From assembly GCF_004664715.2 (NCBI RefSeq), contig NC_051075.1, positions 36,665,958 to 36,729,957 of the forward strand: a stretch of DNA of 64,000 bases. Direction: 5' to 3'. The translations under genes were made by a program, and so were the position numbers. Below are positions 1 through 11,790 of this stretch, piece after piece. The first letter of the stretch is position 1; every line of letters begins with the position of its first letter. The stretch is from Peromyscus leucopus. Its lineage: Eukaryota; Chordata; Mammalia; Rodentia; Cricetidae. The notes below the pieces were generated by a model. That model was not told the origin of the DNA, did no database searches, and saw only the letters and a program-made list of their open reading frames with translations.

Positions 1-1122
1 CAAAGAACGCTGCGTGCGTAGACTGATTTACCGACCCTAAAGATTCTCTGCTGGTTGATAGAGCCTTCCGCGGACCCTGGGAGGGGACTATTGAGGGGCT
101 GGACCCCCATAGTCCCCATTAATGTTGAGGATGGAACCCCAGGTTCATGGTAGGCATTCTACCATCTGAACTACATTTCCTTCCATCCCAGCTAGATCGT
201 CCGGCTTCCGGCCGGCTTCTACTCTTGTCCCTCTTCATCCTGTCCTTCTCTCCTTCAGCTGAGACTTTACACTGCAGTTCTAGGAGAAGTTTTTAAACAT
301 ATTTATTTATTTTGGGCTTTTTGAGACCAGATCTTCCTATGTAGCTGTGGCAGGCCTGGAACTCATAGTAGACCTGGATGCCTTCAAATCCACAGAGAGC
401 TCACCAGCATCTGTCCCAAGTGCTGGGATTAAAGGCATGTGCCTGGCTCCAGGGGAAGAAAAAAAAATGTTTTTTCCTTTTTAAATTTTGGTTTTGTTAT
501 ATTTTGAGAGAGGGTTTCAGGATGTAGCTCAGCTGTCTTGGAACTCACTCTGTAGACCAGGCTAGCCTGGAACTCACCGAGATCCACCTGCCTTTATCTT
601 CTGAGTGCTGGGATTACCACCTGGCTTTCTAGGAGAAACTTTAATGCAGAACTAATTATGTTTCTTAACTTAAATCCTTATTGAATTTCATGGTTCTTGA
701 ATCTTTCACTCTTCGAGGTCTGTTTTCTTTCCATACATATTTGCTACCCCACCACCACCTCCTAGCCATGCTAAATTCCTGAGTTATTAGCTTCTCACAG
801 TTACCAAGCTCTCTCTTCCTGGCTTTGCATATGTCCCCTCCACCTGGAATGCTATTTCCTTCTATCCCCCTGACCACTTACCCAACATGTTCCTTATGGT
901 GATATTTTATTTGTGCTGAAATGTGATTTTATTTGTATGTTAATAAAGTTGCCCGAGGATCAGAGCTAAGGTAATAGACATTAAGAAGTCTGGTAGTGGT
1001 AGCACATGCCCTTAATCGGATCACAGGCAGGCAGAATCTCTGTGTGTTCAAGGACACAGCCAGCATGGTGACAGATGCCTTTAATCTCAGTACCAACCAT
1101 AGAGACCTGGAGGTCTTTATAG

Positions 1123-1410
<288 letters not shown>

Positions 1411-1450
1411 GTGGTCTTAGCTACTTACTGTTCTCAATCTCAGGGCTTTT

Positions 1451-1610
1451 TTTTTTTTTTTTTTTGGTTTTTCGAGACAGGGTTTCTCTGTGTAGCTTTG
1501 CGCCTTTCCTGGAGCTCACTTGGTAGCCCAAGCTGGCCTCGAACTCACAGAGATCCGCCTGGCTCTGCCTCCCGAGTGCTGGGATTAAAGGCGTGCGCCA
1601 CCAACGCCGG
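1451..1610 (-). mobile_element. B1 SINE (antisense) with 16-bp target-site duplication
   Basis: 7SL-derived B1 in reverse orientation with a T-run tail. Exact 16-bp duplications CAATCTCAGGGCTTTT lie at 1435-1450 and 1611-1626. The body is close to the cricetid B1 consensus, so this is a fairly young insertion. Confidence 0.9.
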
Positions 1611-1660
1611 CAATCTCAGGGCTTTTACCTCTGCATTTTTTTCTTTTTTCTTTTTTTTAA

Positions 1661-1815
1661 AGATTTACTTATTATGTATACAGTATTCTGCCTACATGCG
1701 TCCCTGCAGGCCAGAAGAGGGCACCAGATCTCATTACAGGTGGTTGTAGCTGGGAATTCAGGACCTCTGGAAGAACAGTCAGTGCTCTTAACCGCCGAGC
1801 CATCTCTCCAGCCCC
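1661..1815 (-). mobile_element. B2 SINE (antisense)
   Basis: Reverse-complement B2 from the A-rich tail region to the CATCTCTCCAGCCCC head; edges are approximate. Confidence 0.8.
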
Positions 1816-2291
1816 TCTGTGTTTCTTATTTAAGAAGACTGTTTAGAATTGCATCTACAGTTCCTAGTTCTTTAATTCTTCACCTTTAAAGTCACATTTC
1901 TACTCCTAAACTGAGTAAGGTTTCCCTGCCTAGGTTATAGTAACCCCTACTTACCTTTTTGTTGTGTTTTCTAATAACCGTCTCAGGCTGTCCATACTTT
2001 TTGTTTTTCAAGACAGAATTTCTCTGTCAAATAGCCTTGGCTGTCCTGGAACTTGTGCTGTAGACTCTGCTGGCCTTGAACCCACAGAGATCCGCCTGCC
2101 TCTGCTAGGATGAAAGGCCTGCGCCACCATCACCCGTCTACCCATTCTTATTCAACACTACTCCGAGTTATCATAGTGCCTCCTGGTACACGGTGGCCTC
2201 TCAGTGAGGAGTTATTGAAGTCTAAAGCAAAAACACCAGTTATGAAAAGTTTTGAGTACCACTTACATCAAGTCACTGGTCCAGCTCAGGG

Positions 2292-2305
2292 GTTACCATA
2301 GCAAC
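2292..2305. promoter_or_regulatory. RFX X-box (perfect inverted repeat) in LRR1 intron 1
   Basis: GTTACCATAGCAAC matches both half-sites of the RFX consensus (GTNRCC, 2-nt spacer, RGYAAC). It lies in non-SINE sequence followed by CpGs (CCGCCGTCGCGGA). Binding is inferred from the motif only. Confidence 0.5.
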
Positions 2306-2715
2306 AAGGCAAGCTTTCCGCCGTCGCGGAGTTTTCATATAATGTAGCTGAAGGCATGTTCACCCGGACTAAGGGACTGGGGCTGTGAAGGTGGAGAACT
2401 GCTGCTGGCTGGCACTTCTTGCTAGAGCCATGTAAGTGGGTTGGAAGAAGGGGAGCCTTCTCTTTAAATGAAGGAAAGACACGAACAGATACAGCAGTAA
2501 TACCCAGTGTCAGCTGGCTAGAAGCTATAACTACTCATCTACTTAAAAAAAAAAAAAAAAAAAGCCAACCAAAGAAAAACTCCATAAAACACTTAGATTA
2601 AAGGCTAAATTAAAACCTGGAAGAAGACTGGCACATTCTAGTTGCAGTGAGTGTTGTTGAATAGTAATGACTAGTTCTGACCTCTCCCCACCCTCCCCCC
2701 TTTGATTTTAACTAG

Positions 2716-2814
2716 CTAAAAGAGAACGTTGAGCAGCTCTTCATGAAATTTGTGGATGAGGGGAAAGCCACTATCCGGTTAAAGGAGCCTCCCGTGGACA
2801 TCTGTCTGAGTAAG
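2716..2814 (+). CDS. LRR1: LRR1 exon 2
   Basis: The acceptor TTTTAACTAG precedes 33 full codons starting LKENVEQLF and ending VDICLSK; the donor is GTAGGG at 2815. The exon is in phase 0 at both ends. Confidence 0.93.
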
Positions 2815-5800
2815 GTAGGGTATTGAAAACAGTAACAGAAAATACACAAGCTAGGTGCAGCATCGAATGCTTGTAATCCCAGCACTCAGAAGCGAAGGCA
2901 GGAGAATTTCTGTAAGCCCAAGTCTAGTGTGATCTACATGTCAAGTTCTTGGCCATCCTAAAGTACACAGGGAGACGATATACAAAAACAAAAACTAAAA
3001 AGAAAGATCGCTTGGCTCTTAAAGCATCGTGATGGCCCACATAGCAGTTAGAGACAGATTCTTGCAGGGGTGTGTGTGTGTGTGTGTGTGTGTGTGTTGT
3101 GTTTGTTTGAGATAGGGTCTTAGGTAGCCCAAGCTGACCTAAAACTGAGAGCAGTCCTGCCTCAACTTCCCCAGTGCTGGGATTACAGGCCTGAGCCACC
3201 ACATAGAGCTTTCCAGTATCTGTCATTATTGCTTCTGTTAATACGTTTTACATTTCTTTTTATGTGTGTCTTAGTCACCGTTGGATTGCTGTGAAGAGAC
3301 ACCATGACCATGGCAACCCTTATGAAAGGAAGCATTTCGTTTGGGGCTTGTTTACAGTCTCAGAGGCTTAGTCCATCACCGTGGCAGAGAGCATGGCGGC
3401 ATGCAGATAGTGCTACCACAGGATCTGGGGCCCTTACATCCTCATCTCTGATCTGTGGGCAGAGAGAAAGAGAGTCCCAGACTGAGACCATTGTGAGCTG
3501 CCTAACATGGGTGCAGAGAACTGAACCTGGGTCCTCAGCAAGAGCAGCAAGTGCTCTTAACTGCTGGGCCACCTCACCGGCCCCACACTTACATATCTGT
3601 ACATGGGTGAGGTCTAAGGACAGCCTTCAACAGTAGGTTCTCTCCTGCTGTGTGGGTTTCAAGGATTGAACTCGGGAGGTCATGCTTAACAGCAAGCACC
3701 TTTACCCACTGACCCTCTCACTGCCCCCTAAAACTTCGAAAGTTAAAATTTAGACCAAGTACTAAAGTATTTTTTACAAAAGACGATTACATAGCCTGTG
3801 TATGCAAGTGTGGGATTTTTTTAAGGAAAGAACTAACACTTTGAAGTATCTAAAATGGGATTAATAATTGCATAACTTATTTTTATTTACTCAGGCTAAT
3901 CCTGGCAGTTTAAAGAGTTTTCTTTCGGCTTTGAGACTGGCTCATAGAGGCTGTGATGTCAGCATACCACTTTCAACACCCACACCAGTGAAGACTTCAG
4001 AATTTGAAAAATTTAAAACCAAAATGGTTATCACATCCAAAAAGGACTATCCTCTGAGCACGAGCTTTCCATGTTCTCTGGAACATCTTCAGGCTTCTCA
4101 CTGTAGACTTGCCCGACTCGACATGCGCATACTCTGCTTAAAAAACCTGAGGAGGTTAGACCTGAGTCACAACTGCATAACAAAGCTTCCAGCTACGGTT
4201 GGAGACCTCACCCACCTCCGAGAGCTGAGCCTCAAGGACAATCACCTGGAGTCATTTCCCGGGTCCTTGTGTCAGTCCACACTCCGGAAGTCACTTCAGA
4301 TTCTGGACCTCAGCCAGAACAAACTCAAGGCACTTCCTGTGCAGTTCTGCCAACTTCGGGAACTCACACATTTAAACCTCAACGATAATGAGTTGATTCA
4401 GTTTCCTTTCAAGATAGGACAGCTAAAAAACCTTCGTTTTCTGGCAGCAGCTCGAAATAAACTTACAATTCTACCTTGTGGTTTTAGGACGCTCTCCTTA
4501 GAGTACTTGGATCTTTTCGGAAATACTTTTGAAAAGCCAGGAGTCCTTCCGATTATAAAGCTTCAAGTGCCATTAACTTTACTGGAGTCTTCTGCACGCG
4601 CAGTCCTATCCAATAGGTAAGCCTTTCAGCCATAAAATACGGTGCTCTGGTAGCATCCCAATATTCTGATGGCACTCAGAGTAATAGTCTTATTGGGTTT
4701 CTTAACTTTTAGGTTTTTGGTGGAGCCAGGGGATAGTGGGGGCATGTATGATGCCACAGCATTTGGAGGTCAGGACAACCAGGGATGTTACACTGAGAAA
4801 CCCTGTCTTGGAAAATCAAAACAAAACAACAGCAACCCTCCCAATGTCGTGCACAGCCTGACCCCTTGCTCCAGTGGCCTTCATGTTCTTTACCCGCTTG
4901 GAATCTCAGCTCACTCCCTTCCTTGGTTCTCTACCCTCATGTCTTTGCAGAAAGATCTCACCTGCCCACCCTATTGTGAGTTTTAGTCTCTGTTATATGG
5001 CTTACTTTGCTGTTATGGTACTTTTTACTTGCCATTTTATGTTTCTTTAACATTTATTCGCTATCAGTTTTTCTCACAAGAATTGAAGATTCGTTAGCTG
5101 GGTGGTGGTGATGGTGCACGTCTTTAATCCCAGCACTCACTATTTCTTACCTGTATATTAAATGCTTTATCTTTGGGCTGGAGAGATGACTCAGTGGTCA
5201 GAGAGCTCTGACTGCTTTTTCAGAGAACCCAGGTTCAGTTCCCAGCACCCACATAGGGAAGCTCACAATCACCCATAACTAGTTCCAGAGGATCTGGTCC
5301 ACTCTATACACACTCACAGGCACACATACATTGCACGTTCATATAATCAGGCCAAACATTCATACACATAAAATAAAAATAAATCTTATTTTAAATATGC
5401 TGTCATGTGTTCCTGGCTTATAGACATGGCTGGATGACTATATAGCACCATTTCTCAAAATATAGTGCCCTGAGCAGATGAAACAGCATCAAGCAGATCA
5501 GGTAGGAACTTGGTAAGAGTTCCTTAACAAGTTTATATATTCCCAAAACCTACAGAATCAGGAATTTTCAGAATGGGGACTAGTTCTGTTTTACTAAGAT
5601 CTCCAGGTGATTCTAATGCACCCAGAAGTTTGAGGATTCCATCCAATCTGGCACAATAGTGAAGTGTGGTTTATTCAGCCAGACTTGAGTTGGACTGCTG
5701 GCTTCACCCATTTGGATGACTTTAGCATATTAGTTAACTTCTTAATCTCATCTGAAATTGGAATAATAATATCCACTTTACAGAATTTTGAGACTAAATG

Positions 5801-7989
5801 AGCTAATGTTACACCAAAACAGTTTGTACCTGAAGGACTCAGTAACTGATGGTTCTCTTCCTGTAAACACTAAACTGCAGTTGGTTTCAGGAAATGAACT
5901 CCATTGACTGGGTTTTTGTTTTCTTTGGTTGTCCATGTTTCTGTCATACAGATGTGGAAGCTTAGGAAGTGAACTAGCCTAGTTAGTGTCAACTGTCAAC
6001 TTCACACAGTCTAGAATCACCTGAAAAGAAGGGTCAGTTGAGTAATTAATTTTCTCTATCAGGTTAGTTTGTGACCATGTCTGTGAAGGATTGTCTTGAT
6101 TAGTAGTTGATACTGTGGAGCCCAGCCCAGTGTGGGTAGCCCTGTCTCTGGGCAGGTGGTCCAAGGCTGAATATGGAAGCTGGCTGAACATTAGCCAGAG
6201 CTAGCCAGTGAGTCAGCTGATGAGCAGTGTTCCTCCGTGGTTTCTGCTTCAAGCTCCTGCTCATTGATTTGACTGTGACCTAGAAGTATAACATGAAATA
6301 AGCCTTTTCCTTCCCTGAGCTGCCTTTTGATAGGGTGTCTGACACAGCAATAAGATGTAATTAGTAATTGAGTGCCTACAAAATAATAGAAAGATGATAT
6401 TAAAAAAAAAAAAAACTTGAGTGTGTGTATGTACTTATGCTCACATGAGTACACCTTAAATGTCAGGCTCAAGCATCATTCCTTAGTGGCCATCCATCTT
6501 ACTTTTTTACAGATGGTCTTACTTTATCCAGAACTTACCAAGGAGACTAGGCTGGCTGACCAGGGAACCCAGGAATCTGCCTATTCTCCCCGCCCTGCCT
6601 CCCAAGCCTTGAGATTACAAGTGTCCACTGCACCCAGACTTTGTCTGTGGGTTCTGTGGATCAAAATCAGGTCCTCATGCTTATTCCACACGGACTTTAT
6701 CTGCTGAGCTCTCCCTACCTCTCCCCCGAAAAGATTAGCTTGGTGGTTTTAAAAGATGTTTTACTGTGTAGGTCAGGTTGGCCTCAAATTTGCAGTCCTC
6801 CTGCCTTAAGTGCTGGGATTCATCCGCACATCACCACACCTGGCTGCCGCTGCTGCTGCTTTGTTTTTCTTTGAGACAGGGTCTCTCTGTGCAGCCCTGG
6901 TTGTGCTGGATCTCACTCTGTAGACCAGGCTGGCCTGGAACTCAGAGATCCACCTGCCTCTGCCTCCGGAGTGTTCTTTCTTAACTAGAGATTGAACTTT
7001 TGGGTGCAAGTACCCTTCCACTCAGTTATGCCCTCTGCCCAGTCAGGCCTTGAGTTTAGGATCTGTCTCCTCCAGCCTCCAGAGAAGGTGAGATTACAGC
7101 CTGTCAACCAAGCTTTTTTTTTTTTTTTTTTTGGTTTTTTGAGACCGGGTTTCTCTGTGTAGTTTTGGTGCCTGTCCTGGATCTAGCTCTGTAGACCAGG
7201 CTGGCCTCCAACTCACAGAGATCCACCTGGCTCCCTCCCCCACCCCCCCAGTGCTTTTTAAGACAGAGTCTCCGGGTGGTGGTGGTGGCACATGCCTTTA
7301 ATCCCAGCACTCGGGAGACAGAGGCAGGCGGATCTCTGTGAGTTCCAGGCCAGCCTGGTCTGTAAAGTGAGTTCCAGGAAAGGCACAAAACTACACAGAG
7401 AAACCCTGTCTCGAAAAACCAAAAAAAAAAAAAAAAAAGGCAGGGTCTCATGCATCCAGGTTGACCTCAGCATGTTTTGTTTGGGATGTCTCCCTGTGTG
7501 GGCCTGTCTGGCCTGGCTCAGTCTGCCTGAGCCTTCAGAGTGCCTTCAGGGTTATACCTAGGAGGGCTGGGGACATTCTGTTGTTTTACTGTCTCTTTGC
7601 CCTGTTCTTAGCAGTTGGGAAAGTAAAGTAAACCGGTTATACTGAGTCCTGTCATTGTTTTTATTTCATTATAATTCAGTGTTCTAATTCTTGTCTAAAC
7701 ACATGCAATTCAGAATATAGTAACATTGTATATGTTTTTCCCCATTAGGGTTCCATATGGCCCTCATATCATTCCTTTCCATCTTTGCGGAGATTTGGAT
7801 TCTGCCAAAACCTGTGTTTGTGGAAGATTTTGTCTAGAGTCTTTCATTCAAGGAACTACTACAATTAATCTACAGTATGTTGCCCACACCGTGGTCTTAG
7901 TAGATAATATGGATAGAATGGAAGCTCCTATTATCTCTTACTTTTGTTCTCTAACTTGTTATGTAAATTTCTCTGATTTGTTAAAATAA
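2716..7989 (+). CDS. LRR1: LRR1 (leucine-rich repeat protein 1), exons 2-4, 5'-partial
   Basis: Substrate-recognition subunit of a nuclear CUL2-RING ubiquitin ligase (CUL2-LRR1), known to ubiquitinate MCM7 so that p97 can unload the CMG helicase at replication termination. Three coding segments are visible: 2716-2814, 3895-4616 and 7749-7989 (TAA). They join in frame with canonical splice sites to give 353 residues. The human protein is 414 aa and its first exon encodes 61, so the sum fits exactly and only exon 1 is missing. Exon 3 carries a run of leucine-rich repeats (for example LRRLDLSHNCITKLPATVGD and LQILDLSQNKLKALP). The C-terminal segment after the repeats (VPYGPHIIPFHLC...) is the conserved LRR1 tail, rich in Cys and His. 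No frameshift or internal stop was found. The gene converges on RPL36AL. Identity rests on recognised similarity to the human protein; the family, exon count and length all agree. Confidence 0.96.
2815..3894 (+). other. LRR1: LRR1 intron 2, repeat-filled
   Basis: Contains a degraded B1 (about 2850-2945), a (GT)n tract (3070-3098), an antisense B1 (about 3105-3215), an antisense copy of a dispersed rodent repeat whose sense 3' end reads AACCTTAACTAAGAC (about 3267-3440), and B4/B2-type SINE debris to about 3725. Confidence 0.65.
3895..4616 (+). CDS. LRR1: LRR1 exon 3 (LRR-encoding)
   Basis: The acceptor TTTACTCAG precedes ANPGSLKSF. The exon is 722 nt (240 codons plus 2 nt) and ends inside an Arg codon at donor GTAAGC. 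It holds the leucine-rich repeats. The open frame continues about 27 nt upstream into the intron, but the exon begins at 3895. Confidence 0.95.
4617..7748 (+). other. LRR1: LRR1 intron 3, repeat content
   Basis: Contents: a B2-type SINE at about 5172-5395; largely unique AT-rich sequence at 5396-5960; a dispersed rodent repeat at about 5980-6365; B1 fragments at about 6510-6640 and 6865-6975; an antisense B1 at about 7113-7250 facing a sense B1 at about 7274-7438. No extra exon was recognised. Confidence 0.6.
7113..7438. repeat. Head-to-head inverted B1 pair
   Basis: An antisense B1 (T-tail first, about 7113-7250) and a sense B1 ending in an A-tail (about 7274-7438) lie only about 25 bases apart. 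In the LRR1 pre-mRNA they could pair into a hairpin of roughly 130-150 bp. Confidence 0.75.
7749..7989 (+). CDS. LRR1: LRR1 exon 4 (terminal coding exon)
   Basis: The acceptor CCCCATTAG is followed by a G that completes the split Arg codon, then 79 codons from VPYGPHI to SDLLK and the stop TAA at 7987-7989. Confidence 0.94.
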
Positions 7990-8160
7990 TTAGTGGCATA
8001 ATAGAAACTTCTTTAGATGTACATGGTTGAGTATTTATGATTTAACAGTAACAAATTGGAGAAAGGAGAACTTTTTGTATATTTGCACAGCGAGAAAAAT
8101 GTATATTAGCATTTTAACTTATTAAATTCTGGAATTTTAATTAAAGCTGAACTTTGTAAA
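7990..8160 (+). other. LRR1: LRR1 3'UTR with ATTAAA poly(A) signals
   Basis: AT-rich sequence follows the stop codon. Two ATTAAA hexamers (8121-8126 and 8140-8145) are the best poly(A) signals. A B4/B1-type SINE field begins soon after, so the transcript probably ends near 8160. The exact end is inferred. Confidence 0.55.
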
Positions 8161-9659
8161 CACAGGCTTTTTTCTGTCCTGCCCCATCCTACAGCAGCTT
8201 CCAAATAGTCACCCAGAGGCTTATGCTTGTATTTATTACAAATGCTTGGCCAACAGCTCAGGCTTATTACTGACTAGCTCTTACATTTAAATTAACCCAT
8301 TTCTTTTTTTTTCTTTTTTCCTTTTATTTTATTTTACAATACCATTCATTTCTACATATCAGCCACGAATTCCCTTGTTCTCCCCCTTCCTGCCCCCCTC
8401 CCCTTCCCCCCAGCCCACCCTAAATTAACCCATTTCTATTAATCTATGCATCGCCACATGGCCTGTGGCTTACTGGTCCTTTGGCATCTTGCTTCTCAGG
8501 TGGCTGGGTTGCGTCTGCCCCAACTCCACCCTTCTTCCTCTCCTTAGTTTGGTTTTTCCACCTATCCTTATCCTGCCTTGCCATAGGCCAAAACAGCTTT
8601 ATTATCAACCAATGAGAGCAACACTTATTCACAGCATACAGAAGGGCCATTCCACAGCAGAACTTAATTTTAGGGAGTGCATTGATATTCAGCAGCTAAG
8701 AGCACATACCCTTTTGCAGAGGACTGGGGTTCTGTTCCCAGCACCCACATTATGGCTGACAACTGTATGTACTCCAGTTCCAGGGAATCCAGTGCCCACT
8801 TCTGACCTCCAGGGACACCAGGCATGGATGTGGTGCTCATACATGTGTGCAGGCAAAATACTAAATAAACCTTTAATCTTACTATGAAGTTTACATTTAT
8901 GATTGCAGTGTTAGTTTCTGCCTCAAGTATCAGAATTTGCTGTAGTTGATATCACGCCCCTCCCTCCTGCCCCCCATTTAGTGCTAGGGGTCAAAGCTAG
9001 GGCTCTGTGCATGAGCTGCAGCCGGTTTTGGTTTTTGTTTGTTTGTTTTAGCAAATCTTTTCTTTTTAATTTATCTTTATTTTATGTGCATTGGTACTTT
9101 GCTATGGTAGTTGGGTCCCCTGAAACTGGAGTTACAGACAGTTGTTAGCTGCTGTGTGGGTGCCGGGAATTGAACCCCGGTCCCCTGTAAGAGCAATCAG
9201 AGTCACCTTTCCAGCCTACCACATCTCTTTTTTTCTTTTTTTTTTTTTTTTTCTTTTTTTTTTGGAAGGGGGAAGGTTTTTCAAGACAGAGTTTCTCTGT
9301 GTAGTTTTTGTGCCTGTCCTGGGTCTTGCTCTGTAGCCCAGGCTGGCCTCGAACTCACAGAGATCCACCTGGCACTGCCTCCCGAGTGAGTGCTGGGATT
9401 AAAGGCGTGCACCACCGCCACTGGGCTCACAGCTCATTTTATTCAACAAAGTTAAACAGATACTTATCCCAATCACACAGATCATAAGAATGTTCTTGGG
9501 CTCTCAGCAGGTAAAGGTGCTTGTTGCAAAGCATGACATCTAAGTTTGAGCCTTGGCACCCACGTAGTAGGAAAGAGCAGATTTCTGCAAGTTGCACACA
9601 TGCATACAAAATAACTTTTAAAAAATGTGTGAGACAACTGCAGTTAAGAGTGCTGGTGG

Positions 9660-9852
9660 GGGCCGGGCGTTGGTGGCGCACGCCTTTAATCCCAGCACTC
9701 GGGAGGCAGAGGCAGGTGGATCTCTGTGAGTTCGAGGCCTGCCTGGGCTACCAAGTGAGTCCCAGGAAAGGCGCAAAGCTACACAGAGAAACCTTGTCTC
9801 GAAAAACCAAAAAAAAAAAAAAAAAAAAAAAAAAAGAGTAATAAAAAAAAAA
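9660..9852 (+). mobile_element. Full-length B1 with 14-bp target-site duplication, inserted in a B2
   Basis: A near-consensus B1 with long A-tail. The exact duplications AAGAGTGCTGGTGG (9646-9659 and 9853-9866) are part of an older B2 that resumes after the tail (GTTCTTCCAGAAGACC), so this is a nested insertion. Confidence 0.88.
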
Positions 9853-10974
9853 AAGAGTGCTGGTGGTTCTTCCAGAAGACCACCAATCCCCAGCACCCAC
9901 GTGGTGGCTCACAACTGTCTATAACTCCAGTCCCAGGGAATCTGAGACCCTCTTCTGATGTCCTCAGACATAGCACAAACATGGTGCACAGATACACATC
10001 CAGATAAACACCCATACTCATAAAATGTTTAAAATTTTAATAAGGGGTGGAAAGAGCTCCGTGGTTAGGAGGAGCTGATGCTACTCTTCCAGAGGACCTG
10101 AATTCAGATTACAGCACCCATCTTGGGCAGCTTGAAATGCATGAACTCCAGCTCTAAGATGCAACACCCTCTTCTGGTCTCCATTCAAAGTTTCTGAAAT
10201 CTTATTTGTTTTTCGAGACAGGGTTTCTCTGTGTAGCTTTGGAGTCTTTCTTGGAACTCACTCTGTAGCCCAGGCTGGCCTCAAACTCGCAGAGATCCGC
10301 CTGCCTCTGCCTCCCGAGTGCTGGGATTAAAGGCATGTGCCACCATCACCTGGCTGAAATCTTTTTTAAAAATCTAAAACACTTCCCATCCCAAGCATTC
10401 CAAGTTAGGGATGCGCAGTCGGTGTGTAGTATGACAAGTACCATGTTTTTTCAGAAATACTATTCTATATGTTCACCAAACACTAAGGCAGATTGATTAG
10501 CATAAAGTATGAATCTCATAAATAAATTAGCATAAATCTCAGAATGTCCTTCACAGTCTTGTGATTTTTTTTCCTTTTTTTCTTTTTTTTTTTTTAAATA
10601 AGTTATGTTCTCTTTGTCCCCGATTTATTTATTATGTATACAGTGTTCTGTCTGCATGTCTGCAGAAGGGGCACCAGATCTCATTATTGATGGTTGTGAG
10701 CCACCATATGGTTGCTCAGAATTGAACTCAGGACCTCTGGAAGAGCAGCCAGTGCTCTTAACCACAGAGTCATCTCTCCAGCCCTTTTCCCACTTTGAAG
10801 ATAAAGTGGAAACATCTTGTTTTTTGTTGGATAGGGTTTCTCTGTGTAGCCTTGGCTGTCCTGGAACTAGCTCTGTAGACCTGACTGGCCTTGAACTCAC
10901 AGAGATCACCTGCCTTTGCCTCCTGAGTGCTGGGATTAAAGGTGAGCGCCACCACCGCCTGGGTGGAAACTTAA

Positions 10975-11790
10975 TTTTTTTATTCACTTTACATACCAAT
11001 CACAGGTCCCCTTCTCCCTCCCCCAACCACTGTCAGAGCCTGCTGACAGTCAGCTGGGTAGAGGCATTCGGATTGAAGAGATAATGAAGACAGAAGAATC
11101 GGTCAATGCTGGACAGCTCGAGTTTATTTCACAGCCAGCTTATATACAGTTTTGAAGGACAGGGGTAGAACAATGCACAGCACAGGCATTCAACCACTAT
11201 CTATCCTGCCTTGCGTCAAGGAGCAGGCAGTTTCATTTTCTATCTCAATGTACCTCCAGCTGGCATCAGCAGCCTGCATCTAGCTAGTGTGTTCCTTCCT
11301 GTGGGCTAATCAGGACTTTCTCACAGCCCTTCAAGGAGACTCTGTGGGCTAATCAGGACTTTCTCACAGCCCTGGAGCAAGCAAGCCTGAACTCTATTGA
11401 CTCAGAATAGACTTCAGATTCAAACTGAGAAACTGAGTCTGTTGTGGGCTCCCGAAAACCACTCCCCATTCCCTCCTCCAACAAGGTATGACCTCCCATG
11501 GAGTCAGCAGAGCCTGGTACATTCAGTAGAGGCAAGTCCAAGCTCCTCCCCCTGCATCAAGGCTGTGCAAGGTGTCCCACCATAGGTAGTGGGGTCCAAA
11601 AAGCCAGCTCATGAAGCAGGAATAGATCCTGATCCTACTACCAGGGGGCCCCTTAAGCAGATCAAGCAACACAACTGTTTTGCTTATATAGAGGGCCTCA
11701 TCCACTCCCATGGAGGCTCCATAGCTGTTGGTCTAAAGTTCATGAGTTCCCACTAGTTTGGTTTGGTTGTCTCTGTAGGTTTCCTGGGTG
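10975..11790 (-). mobile_element. L1 3'UTR fragment (antisense), interrupted by an LTR-like insert
   Basis: Sequence at about 10975-11035 and about 11440-11790 resembles the rodent L1 3' untranslated region in antisense (pyrimidine-rich tract, CCCTCCTCCAACAAGG, ACCAGGGGGCCCC). The middle, about 11040-11430, is unrelated and LTR-like, including TTTATTTCACAGCCAGC, and appears to have inserted into the L1. Boundaries are approximate and no clean duplication was resolved. Confidence 0.55.

Noticed and set aside
3868..3894. Open frame upstream of LRR1 exon 3 as an alternative N-terminus
   Set aside because: It starts on TTG inside the polypyrimidine tract and runs through the splice acceptor. Exon 2 at 2716-2814 supplies the correct upstream coding sequence.
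4669..4986. 105-codon frame after LRR1 exon 3
   Set aside because: Contains a B1 fragment and lies in intron 3; it has no splice or homology support.
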